Shown: positions 35,616 through 45,419, counted from the stretch's first letter. The stretch: DNA of 54,697 nucleotides from Peptostreptococcaceae bacterium (GCA_025210335.1 JAOARY010000074.1:1-54697); one strand, 5' to 3'. Made by a program: numbers and translations. The notes: generated by a model from the sequence alone, not told the origin.

Positions 35616-37643
35616 ATGAAGGCAGACAATATAAATTTATTAGAATTTTTGGGTTCAAGTAAGAGAACCTTTAATATACCGGTATATCAACGAAACTATG
35701 ATTGGAAGAGAGAAAACTGCAAGAGATTATTTGATGATCTTATAAAGATTATTAAATTAAACAAAGAAGGGCATTTTTTAGGAACTATTGTATATGTAGA
35801 TGGTGACAAGAGTGCTAATTTTAGAGAGTTTGTAGTTATTGATGGACAACAAAGATTAACATCGACTATGCTATTATTAAAAGTATTATATGAATGTATA
35901 GAGGATGAATATATAAGACAAGATATATTAGAAGATTATCTTATAAATAAAAGAGCTCCAGAAAGATTAAGACTGAAGTTAAAACCCATAAAATCAGATT
36001 TTGATATATATAATAAGATAATAAATGATGAGGACTTGGAAGAAGAACACAGCAATCTATATAATAATTATAAATATTTTCATGAATTAATAGAATTATG
36101 TGAAATAAGTCCAAAGGAAATATTTTTAGCGGTACAAAAGCTTGAAATAGTATATATTCAATTAGATAGTGAAAAGGAAAATCCACAGCTTATATTTGAA
36201 AGTTTAAATTCAACAGGTTTGGATTTATCTCAAGCTGATTTGATAAGGAATTTTTTACTTATGGGTGAACCGTATGAAAGACAGGATTATTTATACAAAC
36301 AATATTGGATCAAAATAGAAATGTTGCTTCCTAGTACTATAATTTCTGATTTTATAAGAAGTTATATAACTTTAAAAAATCAATATATACCAAATAAAGA
36401 TAAGGTATATGAAGAGTTTAAATTATATGTTGAAACTCTAGGTGTGTATGATGTAAAAGATATATTAATAGAATTACTTTCATTTGCAAAGTATTATAGT
36501 TATTTTGTTTATTGTAATTGTAAAAATAATAAGATAAATAATAGGTTAGAACAGTTACAAAGGTTGAAATCTACAACTGCATATCCTTTTATACTTAGTA
36601 TATTTGAGGAATGTTATTCGAAGTTTAATATAGATGAAGATGAAGTTGTAAAATGTTTAGATGTTATAATTTCATATGTTTTTAGAAGAATAATTTGTGA
36701 TATACCTAAAAATGCATTAAACAAGATATTTGCATCCCTTCACAAAGATGTATTAAAGATTGAAGAACAGTTGTCATTACATGAAAAGGTATTTGTAGCT
36801 CTTTTAAATAAGAAGGGGAAAGGAATATTTCCAAGAGATGAGAATTTTAAAGAAAAATTTGTTACCAAAGATGTTTATAATTTTAAACAAAATAAATATT
36901 TGCTTGAAAAATTAGAATGTAAAAATAGCAAGGAAAGAATTGATTTTAATGATGTAACAATAGAACATATAATGCCACAAGCATTAACTCCAAAGTGGCA
37001 GGTTGATTTAGGTAAGAAATATAGAGATATTCATACAAAATATCTTCATAGAGTGGGAAATTTAACGCTAAGTGGTTATAATGGTGAGCTTTCAAACAAA
37101 AGCTATAGAGAAAAGAAGATAATACTAGAAGAATCGAATATCTATCTTAATAGAGAACTTACAAAGTATGAGTATTGGAATGAAGATACGATAAATAAAA
37201 GAGGTCATGAGTTATTTAAAAAAGCTAAGGTAATATGGCCTTTATTAGATGTAAAGATTAATAGTATAAATGATAATGATATAAGAAATGAATTTGAGCT
37301 TATGGAAGATAATAATGTTACTGGAAGAGAGCCATATGAAATAAATATAGTAGGAGAAAGAATAATAATTTCTTCATGGAGAGAATTTTTTAGAATGGTT
37401 TGTTCGAAGATGTATGAATATGATGGTGAGTTATTTGATAGTTTACTTAAGCATAAGGATTTTGAAGGAAGAAGAAAAACTATAATTGCAAATGAAGAAG
37501 AAAAATTAAAAAATCCATTTAAGATTAGTGATAGTGTATATATAGAACAGAATTTGTCGGCAAATGATGCACTTAATTATTCAAAATTGATAGTTGAAAA
37601 ATTTGAAGGAATGGAAGATGAAATAAAATATAAGATTAGATAG
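35616..37643 (+). CDS. DUF262/DUF1524 nuclease (GmrSD-like restriction)
   Basis: 675 residues. N-terminal DUF262 (ParB-like NTPase/DNA-sensing) domain: IPVYQRNYDW (21-30), HFLGTIV (53-59) and IDGQQRLTS (75-83). DUF1524 HNH-type nuclease domain: IEHIMPQAL with His451 and HRVGNLTLSGYNGELSN (about 476-493). A further 110-residue C-terminal part (about 560-675) resembles nothing I know. The two domains in one chain match single-chain GmrSD-type type IV enzymes that cut modified phage DNA; DUF262/DUF1524 proteins also act with phosphorothioate systems. Its own leader and terminator suggest a separate unit in the same defence island. Confidence 0.9.
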   Translation: MKADNINLLEFLGSSKRTFNIPVYQRNYDWKRENCKRLFDDLIKIIKLNKEGHFLGTIVYVDGDKSANFREFVVIDGQQRLTSTMLLLKVLYECIEDEYIRQDILEDYLINKRAPERLRLKLKPIKSDFDIYNKIINDEDLEEEHSNLYNNYKYFHELIELCEISPKEIFLAVQKLEIVYIQLDSEKENPQLIFESLNSTGLDLSQADLIRNFLLMGEPYERQDYLYKQYWIKIEMLLPSTIISDFIRSYITLKNQYIPNKDKVYEEFKLYVETLGVYDVKDILIELLSFAKYYSYFVYCNCKNNKINNRLEQLQRLKSTTAYPFILSIFEECYSKFNIDEDEVVKCLDVIISYVFRRIICDIPKNALNKIFASLHKDVLKIEEQLSLHEKVFVALLNKKGKGIFPRDENFKEKFVTKDVYNFKQNKYLLEKLECKNSKERIDFNDVTIEHIMPQALTPKWQVDLGKKYRDIHTKYLHRVGNLTLSGYNGELSNKSYREKKIILEESNIYLNRELTKYEYWNEDTINKRGHELFKKAKVIWPLLDVKINSINDNDIRNEFELMEDNNVTGREPYEINIVGERIIISSWREFFRMVCSKMYEYDGELFDSLLKHKDFEGRRKTIIANEEEKLKNPFKISDSVYIEQNLSANDALNYSKLIVEKFEGMEDEIKYKIR

Positions 37644-37644
37644 T

Positions 37645-37691
37645 TTAAATAACCTATGAATGATGAAAATTGTCGTTTGTAGGTTTTTTTA
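37645..37691 (+). terminator. Terminator after the DUF262 gene
   Basis: AACCTA (about 37650-37655) and inner bases pair with TAGGTT (about 37680-37685), T7 follows. Confidence 0.7.
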
Positions 37692-37753
37692 TTTAAAATA
37701 TGAAAAAATTAAATTAAAAAATAAAAATAATTATTTTTTGAATCTGATAAGTA

Positions 37754-37804
37754 ATTTAATATAAAATAAAAAACTAAACTAATGTTTAGTGTTTTATATT
37801 AAAT
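37754..37804. repeat. Interrupted inverted repeat, 51 bp
   Basis: Outer arms ATTTAATATAAAA (37754-37766) and TTTTATATTAAAT (37792-37804); inner arms ACTAAAC (37773-37779) and GTTTAGT (37784-37790) around TAAT. Long perfect arms make it stand out from the A/T background. Confidence 0.6.
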
Positions 37805-37843
37805 TTAGCCAATATTTTATGATTTGTTGTAAAAAATATAAAA

Positions 37844-37853
37844 TTTCGACAAA
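37844..37853 (-). promoter_or_regulatory. Candidate Spo0A box
   Basis: Reverse complement TTTGTCGAAA, a close match to the 0A box (TGTCGAA core). Confidence 0.35.
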
Positions 37854-38143
37854 TTAATTTGACAGCTTAAGTTTAAAAATAATACATTATAAAACAAAAA
37901 ACACGAACTTTAAATATTATAATGTAAGTATGAAAAAATAATAGGTTATTTTCAAAAAAATAAAAAAAATAAATATAGGGAATTATAAGGGTTTTAATCG
38001 AAAAAAAAATTTATTTATAAATATAAATTTAACAATATAAATTATTCAAAATATATAGTTTTTGATATGAGGATTAGGTAATAAAACTCATTTAAAATAA
38101 TAGTTCTTTGTAATCATAAATAATAAAAAAATAATAAAAAAAA

Positions 38144-38150
38144 TGTCGAA
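38144..38150 (+). promoter_or_regulatory. Candidate Spo0A box
   Basis: TGTCGAA core within aaATGTCGAAAAagg, 530 bp upstream of the next gene. Confidence 0.3.
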
Positions 38151-38678
38151 AAAGGCTTAAGTAAACACAAAAATAAAACGAAATTATAAAATGTTTTTGA
38201 AAAAAATAAAATTAGGTCTTTTTAACTAGGGAATAAGTCTAAGCTTTAATTTACTACCAGAGCATTATATTATATAATAATTATTAATAGGTAGTTATAG
38301 ATTTTGATTCTCAAATATAAAAAGAGATATAGTTGAGAATTAATTGATAATAAAAATTTATTATATTAAATTGGAAATATATAAAATATATTTTAAGTAA
38401 TTTCAATTTTTTCGAATTACTAATGTGAATTTTAAGTCAAATTTATTTAAATATAGTTAGAAAGTATAAACTTTAGTTGCATTTTATCCGAAATATATTA
38501 AGATAAAAATTTTATCTTTATTAAAATTTGGGAATTGTATATAACTGTATTTTAAATAAAACTTAAGTTTTTTAAAATGTGGATATAGATATAATTATAA
38601 AAGAATCAAGGGGACAAAATTAAATTATGGTAGACTGAGTTTAAAAGAAGTTTTTAATAGCTAAAAGAAGGTGAATGT

Positions 38679-39158
38679 ATGAGAATTTCTGTAGAATATC
38701 AATCCGTATTTTCAAGAAAGAGCACGAATTTTTTAAAACATTTTCTAAAGAACGGAGAAAATTTTTTGAAGAATAGTGAAACCGATTCCTTTTTAAGAAA
38801 GTCAAAAAAAATAGAAAAGGAACATGATGAAATATTGGAAAAGCAAACAATAAAAAATGTATGGCTAGAATTAAAGAAAAAATATAATATAAAATCTATG
38901 AGTAGAAAAGAATTACATGAACTTAACTTAAAGATGTTATTAAAGGGTGTAATTGATGTTGAAGAATCGTTTAAGATAAGTTTAGCAGATGTTAACATTA
39001 AAGAATGTGAAGAAGGCTATGAGGTTAAAGAGGTACAAGAAGCAAATTGGATCGAAAGAATTAAATTAAGAGGTACAAAGGAATTAGAAATAGGAAACAA
39101 AAAAGAATATGAGCTTTATTTGAATTTGGCAGAAAAATTAGAACAGTATTTAACTTAA
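38679..39158 (+). CDS. Hypothetical protein, MRIS start (1)
   Basis: 159 residues, basic and helical in the first 95 (MRISVEYQSVFSRKSTNFLK start), with a more acidic C-terminal part ending in a helix (YELYLNLAEKLEQYL). AAGAAGGTG lies eight bases upstream. No membrane segment, signal peptide or known motif. It shares the MRIS start with the next hypothetical gene 360 bp downstream, and the two are the only genes between the defence island and sbcD. Function unknown. Confidence 0.55.
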   Translation: MRISVEYQSVFSRKSTNFLKHFLKNGENFLKNSETDSFLRKSKKIEKEHDEILEKQTIKNVWLELKKKYNIKSMSRKELHELNLKMLLKGVIDVEESFKISLADVNIKECEEGYEVKEVQEANWIERIKLRGTKELEIGNKKEYELYLNLAEKLEQYLT

Positions 39159-39522
39159 AAAATTAAAGTACATAGGAATCTTATTTGGGGAGCAACAAAA
39201 ACATAAAGAATATTTTATAGGACTTATATAATACATTATCAATGTAAAAAGACTTTTATTTAATAAGGTAAACTCTAAAAAGTTTAAATTATTAAATAGG
39301 GGTTTTTTTTATACATCATATTATTTGGATTTAACGTAAATAATCAGAAAATTCGAAGAAATAAAAGAAAAAGAGGGAGAAATGTCTTTTGTAGGAAAAA
39401 GATAGAATAATATTCGAATAATAAATTATTTACTTAAATAAAACTTAAAAATATATTCAATTGAATAAGTTTAAAGCTTAGTCGATATATAATTCGAAAT
39501 AAATTTGAGGAGGTAATATTTT
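39159..39522. other. Intergenic region between the two MRIS-start genes
   Basis: Carries a terminator (about 39247-39312) and then the leader of the second gene. No convincing gene; a 7-codon frame behind GAGGGAG (about 39373-39404) is too short to call. Confidence 0.4.
39247..39312 (+). terminator. Terminator after hypothetical MRIS gene 1
   Basis: ACTTTTATTTAATAA pairs with TTATTAAATAGGGGT through several G-T pairs, with an inner AAACT/AGTTT stem; T8 follows. Confidence 0.6.
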
Positions 39523-39903
39523 ATGAGAATAAGTAGTTCTATGCAATCAGCAAGACTTAGAGATCTTTACAATAGTGAATATTTCAAGAAGATGACAAAA
39601 AGTGTAAAAGAAGAAGAGAAGACTAAAGAAAGCCAAAATGCATCAAATGGAAATAAAGAAGTTGTAAAGGTAGAAACAAAAGAAACTGGTGAAAAAAAGA
39701 TTGAAACTAGTAAAGATGAAAATAAAAAGAAAGTTCAACCTACTAAAGAGGACGAACAAAAGAAAGTATTTAAAGAATTTATGAAATATCATAACAATCA
39801 AGGTTTCAATAAAGATGTAGATGTATCTGATATAAGATTACAAAATATGAAGAGTATGATGTTAAGAGCAAATATGGCTTCTAGCTTATTAAATTATATG
39901 TAG
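39523..39903 (+). CDS. Hypothetical protein, MRIS start (2), charged
   Basis: 126 residues starting MRISSSMQSARLRDLYNS, followed by a very Lys/Glu-rich, probably disordered centre (residues 28-85) and a hydrophobic/Met-rich C-terminal helix (MKSMMLRANMASSLLNYM). GAGGAGG lies nine bases upstream, an unusually strong site, suggesting high expression. No signal peptide or known domain. The conserved-looking ends around a variable linker resemble a scaffold or adaptor. Function unknown. Confidence 0.6.
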   Translation: MRISSSMQSARLRDLYNSEYFKKMTKSVKEEEKTKESQNASNGNKEVVKVETKETGEKKIETSKDENKKKVQPTKEDEQKKVFKEFMKYHNNQGFNKDVDVSDIRLQNMKSMMLRANMASSLLNYM

Positions 39904-39962
39904 TATTAGGATCAAATGCATAAATAAAAATTGGATTTTTGTAGCTTTTCGATGTAAATAAA

Positions 39963-40017
39963 AGGACTATTTAGAACAATAAGTAATGAAATCATGTTCT
40001 AAATAGTTCTTTTTTTA
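39963..40017 (+). terminator. Terminator before sbcD
   Basis: AGGACTATTTAGAACA (39963-39978) pairs with TGTTCTAAATAGTTCT (39995-40010), one G-T pair, T7 follows. Confidence 0.9.
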
Positions 40018-40161
40018 TAGTAATATTAACATTTCTTGAATTTATTATTGAAGATATAAAATTTTATAAAGAAGTTTGGGTCATAAGAAAAATAAATATA
40101 TTGTATGATATAATCAGCTTAATGAATATATTAAAAATACTTATTCAAAGAGGTGAGATGT

Positions 40162-41328
40162 TTGAAGTTTTTTCATACTGGAGATTGGCATTTGGGGAAA
40201 TTAGTTCATGGAATACATATGGATGAAGAACAAAAATATGTTTTGGATAAATTAATAGATAAGATAAAAATATATGATCCACAGCTTATTATAATAGCTG
40301 GGGATATTTATGATAGATCAATTCCGCCTGTAAGTTCGGTGGAATTACTAAATGAATTTTTAAATACTGTTGTTTTAAAAATGAAGAAAAAAATAATAAT
40401 GATATCAGGAAATCATGATAGTTCAAATAGACTTTCTTTTGGTAATAAACTTCTTGAAGACCAAGGGCTTTATATTGTTGGAGAGATTGATAAAGATATC
40501 AAAAAAATTGTTTTGGAAGATGAATATGGAAAGTTAAATATCTATCCAATTCCTTATATGGATGTTTCTATGGGCAGATTTATTTATGAAGATGATGAAA
40601 TAAAGACACATGATGATTTGCTTAAAAAAATTACAGATAATATAAAGTCTAATATGAATAAAGATGAAAGAAATATAGTCATATACCATGGATTTGTGAT
40701 TAATTTGAATAAGAAAGAAGATGTAGAAATTTCAGATTCTGAAAGACCTTTGAGTATTGGTGGTTCTGATTATATAGATGTGAATTATTTTACTGATTTT
40801 GATTATAGTGCATTGGGACATCTTCATAAGCCTCAAAAGGTATTAAATGAAAATATAAGATATAGTGGATCGCTTATGAAATATTCTTTTTCAGAGCATA
40901 ATCAAAGAAAGGCAATTACTTTAGTTGATTTAAAAGCTAAGGGAGATTTGTCTTATGAATTATTAGATTTAGTTTCAAGAAGGGATTTAAGAGTTATAAA
41001 GGGTAATCTAAATGATTTGATAGATGAAAAAATATATAAAAATACTAATGTGGATGATTATATAATGGCTATACTTACAGATGAGGGTGAAATATATGAT
41101 GCACCATCTAAATTAAAGGCAGTATATCCCAATTTATTAAAGATTGAATTAAAAAGAAATATTTCTGATAAAAAAATAGATATAGATAATGAAGATTTTG
41201 AGAAAAAAGATATATTAGAATTGTTTAAGGATTTTTATGAAGAAAATACAAATATAGAATTTGATGAAAATAAAAAAAATATATTAAGAGATTTTGCAAA
41301 AGAAATAAAGCTTTGGGGGGAAAAATAA
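40162..41328 (+). CDS. sbcD: Exonuclease SbcD (Mre11-like)
   Basis: 388 residues from TTG 40162, chosen because AAAGAGGTG is correctly spaced and the protein then begins MKFFHTGDWHLGK, the standard SbcD start. Metallophosphoesterase motifs: GDWHLGK (7-13), GDIYDRS (about 50), GNHDSSNR (about 86-93), YHGF (about 175) and ALGHLHKPQ (about 216). With SbcC forms the ATP-dependent nuclease that cuts hairpins and blocked DNA ends. The stop overlaps the sbcC start in TAATG, so the two are translationally coupled. Confidence 0.96.
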   Translation: MKFFHTGDWHLGKLVHGIHMDEEQKYVLDKLIDKIKIYDPQLIIIAGDIYDRSIPPVSSVELLNEFLNTVVLKMKKKIIMISGNHDSSNRLSFGNKLLEDQGLYIVGEIDKDIKKIVLEDEYGKLNIYPIPYMDVSMGRFIYEDDEIKTHDDLLKKITDNIKSNMNKDERNIVIYHGFVINLNKKEDVEISDSERPLSIGGSDYIDVNYFTDFDYSALGHLHKPQKVLNENIRYSGSLMKYSFSEHNQRKAITLVDLKAKGDLSYELLDLVSRRDLRVIKGNLNDLIDEKIYKNTNVDDYIMAILTDEGEIYDAPSKLKAVYPNLLKIELKRNISDKKIDIDNEDFEKKDILELFKDFYEENTNIEFDENKKNILRDFAKEIKLWGEK

Positions 41329-44300
41329 TGAAGCCTATAAAACTTACATTATCTGCATTTGGACCTTATAAAGATGAACAAATAATAGATTTTAATAAGC
41401 TAGAACAAAATAGTTTATTTTTGATAACAGGTGAAACTGGCTCAGGAAAAACGACAATATTTGATGCAATTTCTTACGCTCTTTATGCAAATGTTAGTGG
41501 TAGTACAAGGGATAATAAATATTTGAGAAGTCAATTTGCAGATATTAAAGATTTTACTTATGTTGAACTTGAATTTGAAGTTAGAAATAAAATATATAAA
41601 ATAAAAAGAATTCCTGAACAAGAAGTTCCTAAAAAAAGAGGAGAAGGGATGACAACCCAAAAGTCTGCGGTTGAATTACATTATTTAAATGATGATAAAA
41701 AGCCTCTTACAAGACAAAAGGATGTAGAAGTGCAAATTCAAAAAATCATAGGCTTAGATCATAATCAATTTAAACAAATAATGATGATACCTCAAGGTGA
41801 ATTCAAAAAACTACTGACTTGTTCTGTTGATGAAAGAGAAGGTATATTAAAGAAACTATTTGATACATCAATGTATGAGCTTTTGCAAAATAAATTAAAA
41901 GAAAAATCAAAAGAAATATATATAAAGATAAAAGATGAAAGAAATTTAAGAGATGACTCTATAAATAAAATAGATTTGGATTTTTCAAATGATTTATTAG
42001 AAAATGAAATTATAAAACAAGATGAAAATAAAGAAATAAATGAAGAAAATTTTATAAATCTATTAGAAAATTTGAAGGTATTAAAAGATAGTGAAAATAA
42101 GAATGTGGATTTGATACTTAAGTCATTGAACTCATTCATAGAAAAAAATAATGATATTTGTTTGATTTTAGATGAGAATCAAAAAAAATTAGAATTAGAA
42201 AAAGAAGATTTTATAAAATTAATAGAAAAGAAAAAATCTGATAATGAATTATTAAAGGAAAAAGAAAATATAGCTAATAAATTAGTATCTTTATTTGAAA
42301 ATAAAGAAACAAATAATTTAAAGAAATTAAAAATAGATAAAGCAAGTAAGGCTAAGGCGATAAATATAATAGATAAACAATATAATGAATTATTAAATGA
42401 TAAGAAAATTAATGATGAAAAATTGATATTATTAGAAAAAAATTTAATAGATTTAAAAGAAGAGCGTCAAAAAGCAAAAGCTAGTAAGGATAAAGAAGAA
42501 AGTGAAGAACAAAAAAAGCTAAGAGATAATATAAAATTACAAATAGACAAGTTAAAAGAAAAGAAAAAGATATTTAAGACTTTAGATGATTTGAATGAGG
42601 AATTAGAAAAGTATAAGAAAAATATAATAAAAGAAGAGAAAATATTATTACAAAAGGAAGAAGAAGAAAAGTTATTAAATGAAGATATAAAAAAAATACA
42701 GTTAAAAGAGGAAGAATTATTAAAAGAGGATAAAAAACTAAGTACAACAAATGAAATTGAATTAGAAATTGAAAATTTATCAAAAAATATAGAGAGTATA
42801 ATTTCTTATAAAGATAATCATATAGATATAAAAAAATCACAATTAAATGATGTAAGAATTATGTTTAAAAGATATGATGCTAAGAAGAAAGAAGAAGAAA
42901 CGAATTTAGATAAATTGAAATTAAGCCATAAAAAATTAAAAGAAAATATGCTTTTATTAAATAACAAGATTGAAAAAGCGAAGGAAGATTTGAAAAAAGA
43001 AAAAATTAATTTAAATGATATGGAAGCCAAGTTTATAAAAAATCAAGCGTATTTCTTGGCAACTAAATTAGAAGACAATGAGCCGTGCCCTGTATGTGGC
43101 TCTTTAGAACATGACAAAAATCATATTAAATCATTTGATAATTTAATAGAAATTAGTAAAGAAGATTATGAGAAGAAAAAAAATATATACAATAATAAGG
43201 AAGACGAAATAGAAAAATTAGAAAAACAAGCTAAAAAAGAAGATGAAAAATTAAGAGAAGAAGAAAATCAAATAACAAAATTAGAATATGAAGTCAAAGA
43301 AATAGATACTAAACTGAAAGATCAAAAAGATACAGGTATTCAAAAAAGAGCAGAGCTATACAAGGATTTTGATTATATAAAAAAACATTATATAAATATT
43401 CTTAAATTAAAAGAAGATGATAAATATTTAAAGGATGAAAAAATATTATTTTATATAGATGAATTTATAACAAAAGAAAAAGAAAATTTAAGGAAAAAGA
43501 AAGAAAATTTAAAGGAATTACAAAAGTTAATCAAAGATTTGGAGTTAAAAAAATCAGAATTAAAGCTTAAAAAAGAAAATAAAAGTAAACATATTGAAAA
43601 TTTAAGATTGGAAATAAAAAGTATAATAAATAAATTAAATAATATAAAAGAAGAATATAATAAAAAATTAGGTAGCTTGGAAGAAAAGAAAAAAACATTA
43701 GAAATAGATACTAATATAGATGAGCTCAATGATTTAATAAATAAAAAGCAAGAAGAATATATTTCTTTAGAAGAAATTTATAAAATGGCAGTAGATAAAT
43801 TTAATAAAATAACAAATGAATTAATAAAAATAGAGACTTCTAAGAGGTTATTAATAGAAACTAAAGAAAAGTTAGATGAAAAGATAAAACAAAAAAGAAA
43901 TGAATTAGAGGATGAAATAATTAAAAATGAATTTTTGGATTATGATGATTATAAAAAATCATATATACAAGAAGAAAAATTAAAGCTATTAAAAGATGAA
44001 TATGACGAATTTAATAAGATATTAAATGAATTAGAAAATAAATTAAAAGATTTGAAATTAAAAACAAAAGATATACAAAAAACAAATATAGATGATTTAA
44101 ATATACAGTTGGAAGAATTTAAATTAACTATAGCAAAAAATAATGATAGATTTAATTTTATAAAAAATAAAAATGAATATAATAAAAAGGCACTAGAAGA
44201 TATAATAAAGAAACATGAAAAAATAAAGAATTATGAAGAAGAAAATAAGGTGATTGATAATCTATCAAAAGTTGCAAATGCTGAGCGTGGTAGTGATAAT

Positions 44301-44798
44301 ATAAATAATATAAGTTTTGAAAGATATGTACTAGCAAAGTTTTTAGAGGATATATTAAGAGCATCGAATCAAAGGTTACTGAAAATGACTTCATCAAGAT
44401 ATGAATTAAAGATTCAATATGAAGTTCAAAACAAATCAAAAAAAGGTGGCTTAGACCTTGATGTATTTGATCATTTTACTGGTCAAAAAAGAAGTGTAAA
44501 AACGCTATCTGGTGGTGAAAGCTTTAAGGCATCTTTGGCTATGGCACTTGGACTTAGTGATATTATAAAATCATATGCTGGTGGAGTTAGTTTGGATACT
44601 ATATTTATAGATGAAGGTTTTGGAACATTAGATCCTGAATCTTTAGATAGTGCTATAAGCACATTGATAGAATTAAAGGAATATGGTAGACTAGTAGGTA
44701 TAATATCACATGTTCCAGAACTAAAAGAAAGAATTCCTACAAGGCTTGAAATCAAAACTTCAAAATTTGGTAGCAATATAGATGAATTCATATTATAA
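41328..44798 (+). CDS. sbcC: Exonuclease SbcC (Rad50-like ATPase)
   Basis: 1156 residues from ATG 41328, inside TAATG with GGGGGG upstream. Walker A GETGSGKTT near residue 35; long antiparallel coiled coils (about 180-560 and 620-960); zinc hook CPVC (about 588-591) at the apex; then signature LSGGESFKASLAMALG and Walker B TIFIDEGFGTLD near the end. An SMC-like DNA tether and ATP switch for SbcD. The coiled coil is extremely Lys/Glu/Asn-rich, reflecting the A-rich base composition. Confidence 0.96.
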   Translation: MKPIKLTLSAFGPYKDEQIIDFNKLEQNSLFLITGETGSGKTTIFDAISYALYANVSGSTRDNKYLRSQFADIKDFTYVELEFEVRNKIYKIKRIPEQEVPKKRGEGMTTQKSAVELHYLNDDKKPLTRQKDVEVQIQKIIGLDHNQFKQIMMIPQGEFKKLLTCSVDEREGILKKLFDTSMYELLQNKLKEKSKEIYIKIKDERNLRDDSINKIDLDFSNDLLENEIIKQDENKEINEENFINLLENLKVLKDSENKNVDLILKSLNSFIEKNNDICLILDENQKKLELEKEDFIKLIEKKKSDNELLKEKENIANKLVSLFENKETNNLKKLKIDKASKAKAINIIDKQYNELLNDKKINDEKLILLEKNLIDLKEERQKAKASKDKEESEEQKKLRDNIKLQIDKLKEKKKIFKTLDDLNEELEKYKKNIIKEEKILLQKEEEEKLLNEDIKKIQLKEEELLKEDKKLSTTNEIELEIENLSKNIESIISYKDNHIDIKKSQLNDVRIMFKRYDAKKKEEETNLDKLKLSHKKLKENMLLLNNKIEKAKEDLKKEKINLNDMEAKFIKNQAYFLATKLEDNEPCPVCGSLEHDKNHIKSFDNLIEISKEDYEKKKNIYNNKEDEIEKLEKQAKKEDEKLREEENQITKLEYEVKEIDTKLKDQKDTGIQKRAELYKDFDYIKKHYINILKLKEDDKYLKDEKILFYIDEFITKEKENLRKKKENLKELQKLIKDLELKKSELKLKKENKSKHIENLRLEIKSIINKLNNIKEEYNKKLGSLEEKKKTLEIDTNIDELNDLINKKQEEYISLEEIYKMAVDKFNKITNELIKIETSKRLLIETKEKLDEKIKQKRNELEDEIIKNEFLDYDDYKKSYIQEEKLKLLKDEYDEFNKILNELENKLKDLKLKTKDIQKTNIDDLNIQLEEFKLTIAKNNDRFNFIKNKNEYNKKALEDIIKKHEKIKNYEEENKVIDNLSKVANAERGSDNINNISFERYVLAKFLEDILRASNQRLLKMTSSRYELKIQYEVQNKSKKGGLDLDVFDHFTGQKRSVKTLSGGESFKASLAMALGLSDIIKSYAGGVSLDTIFIDEGFGTLDPESLDSAISTLIELKEYGRLVGIISHVPELKERIPTRLEIKTSKFGSNIDEFIL

Positions 44799-45120
44799 AG
44801 TTTTTTTAAAAAATATATTTGGGTCTAATTGACTGTTTACAAAGCTTTTGTAATATAAAGTATTATTATTTTGAAATATATCTTTAAATTTTATTGCTTT
44901 TTGTTTTTTGTGGTGTTATAATAAGTTGAGATATTGAATTAGAGTACTACCCTTAATAATTAAGGTTTTGATTTTCTATTAAATGATAAGAATCACTTTC
45001 AGTTTGAGAGATAAAGATTTACAAACTATAACAAGTTAGCTTCATTTTAGATATTCTTCAAAATTAGCATTATTGTAGGTTGGTATAGATTCGATAAATA
45101 AGAATTATGGAGGTATCTAC
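44799..45120. other. Cold-shock gene promoter and long leader
   Basis: Promoter at 44894-44922 followed by about 190 bases of untranslated leader that includes the palindrome CCTTAATAATTAAGG (about 44951-44965). Long leaders of this kind in csp genes act as temperature-responsive RNA structures. No gene seen. Confidence 0.5.
44894..44922 (+). promoter_or_regulatory. Promoter of the cold-shock gene
   Basis: TTGCTT (44894-44899), 17-bp spacer, TATAAT (44917-44922); transcription should start near 44930, leaving a leader of about 190 nt. Confidence 0.65.
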
Positions 45121-45318
45121 ATGAAAGGTACAGTTAAATGGTTTAACGCAGAAAAAGGATTTGGATTTATAACAGGTGAAGACGGAAACGATGTATTCGT
45201 ACATTTCTCTCAAATAAACAAAGACGGATTCAAAACTTTAGAAGAAAATGAAGAAGTATCATTCGAAATAGTTGAAGGACAAAAAGGTCCTCAAGCTTCA
45301 AACGTAACTTCTTTATAA
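45121..45318 (+). CDS. Cold-shock domain protein (CspA family)
   Basis: 65 residues, a single cold-shock domain. RNP1-like KGFGFI and RNP2-like VFVHFS are present, with the standard start [17 protein letters not shown]. Single-stranded nucleic acid chaperone. GGAGG lies eight bases upstream. Codon use (AAC, TTC, CTT endings) is richer in C than the neighbours, as expected for a highly expressed gene. Confidence 0.97.
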   Translation: MKGTVKWFNAEKGFGFITGEDGNDVFVHFSQINKDGFKTLEENEEVSFEIVEGQKGPQASNVTSL

Positions 45319-45340
45319 TATATAAAGTTTACAATTGATA

Positions 45341-45376
45341 TCAAAAGACAAACTTTTTAGTTTGTCTTTTTTTATT
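45341..45376 (+). terminator. Terminator after the cold-shock gene
   Basis: AAAAGACAAACT pairs with AGTTTGTCTTTT around a TTTT loop; T run follows. Confidence 0.9.
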
Positions 45377-45419
45377 GCAAAAATATGCTAAAATATAGCT
45401 AGAGAAAGGAGAATTTATT

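Larger units (their letters stand above)
37644..38678. other. 1 kb gene-free AT-rich region
   Basis: No frame longer than a few codons with a ribosome site. It holds the DUF262 terminator, a strong 50-bp interrupted inverted repeat (37754-37804), and two matches to the Spo0A box core (37845-37851 on minus, 38144-38150 on plus). The length is unusual for this otherwise compact window; an unannotated RNA or a large regulatory region is possible. Confidence 0.5.

Noticed and set aside
37644..38678. Possible CRISPR array or phage attachment site in the gene-free region
   Set aside because: No regularly spaced direct repeats, no cas gene, no tRNA gene and no integrase were recognised.
39373..39404. 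Seven-codon frame behind GAGGGAG upstream of the second MRIS gene
   Set aside because: Too short to support as a gene; spacing to the start is poor.
41442..44791. Several minus-strand open frames across sbcC
   Set aside because: They are low-complexity mirror readings of the A-rich coiled-coil coding sequence and lack ribosome sites.
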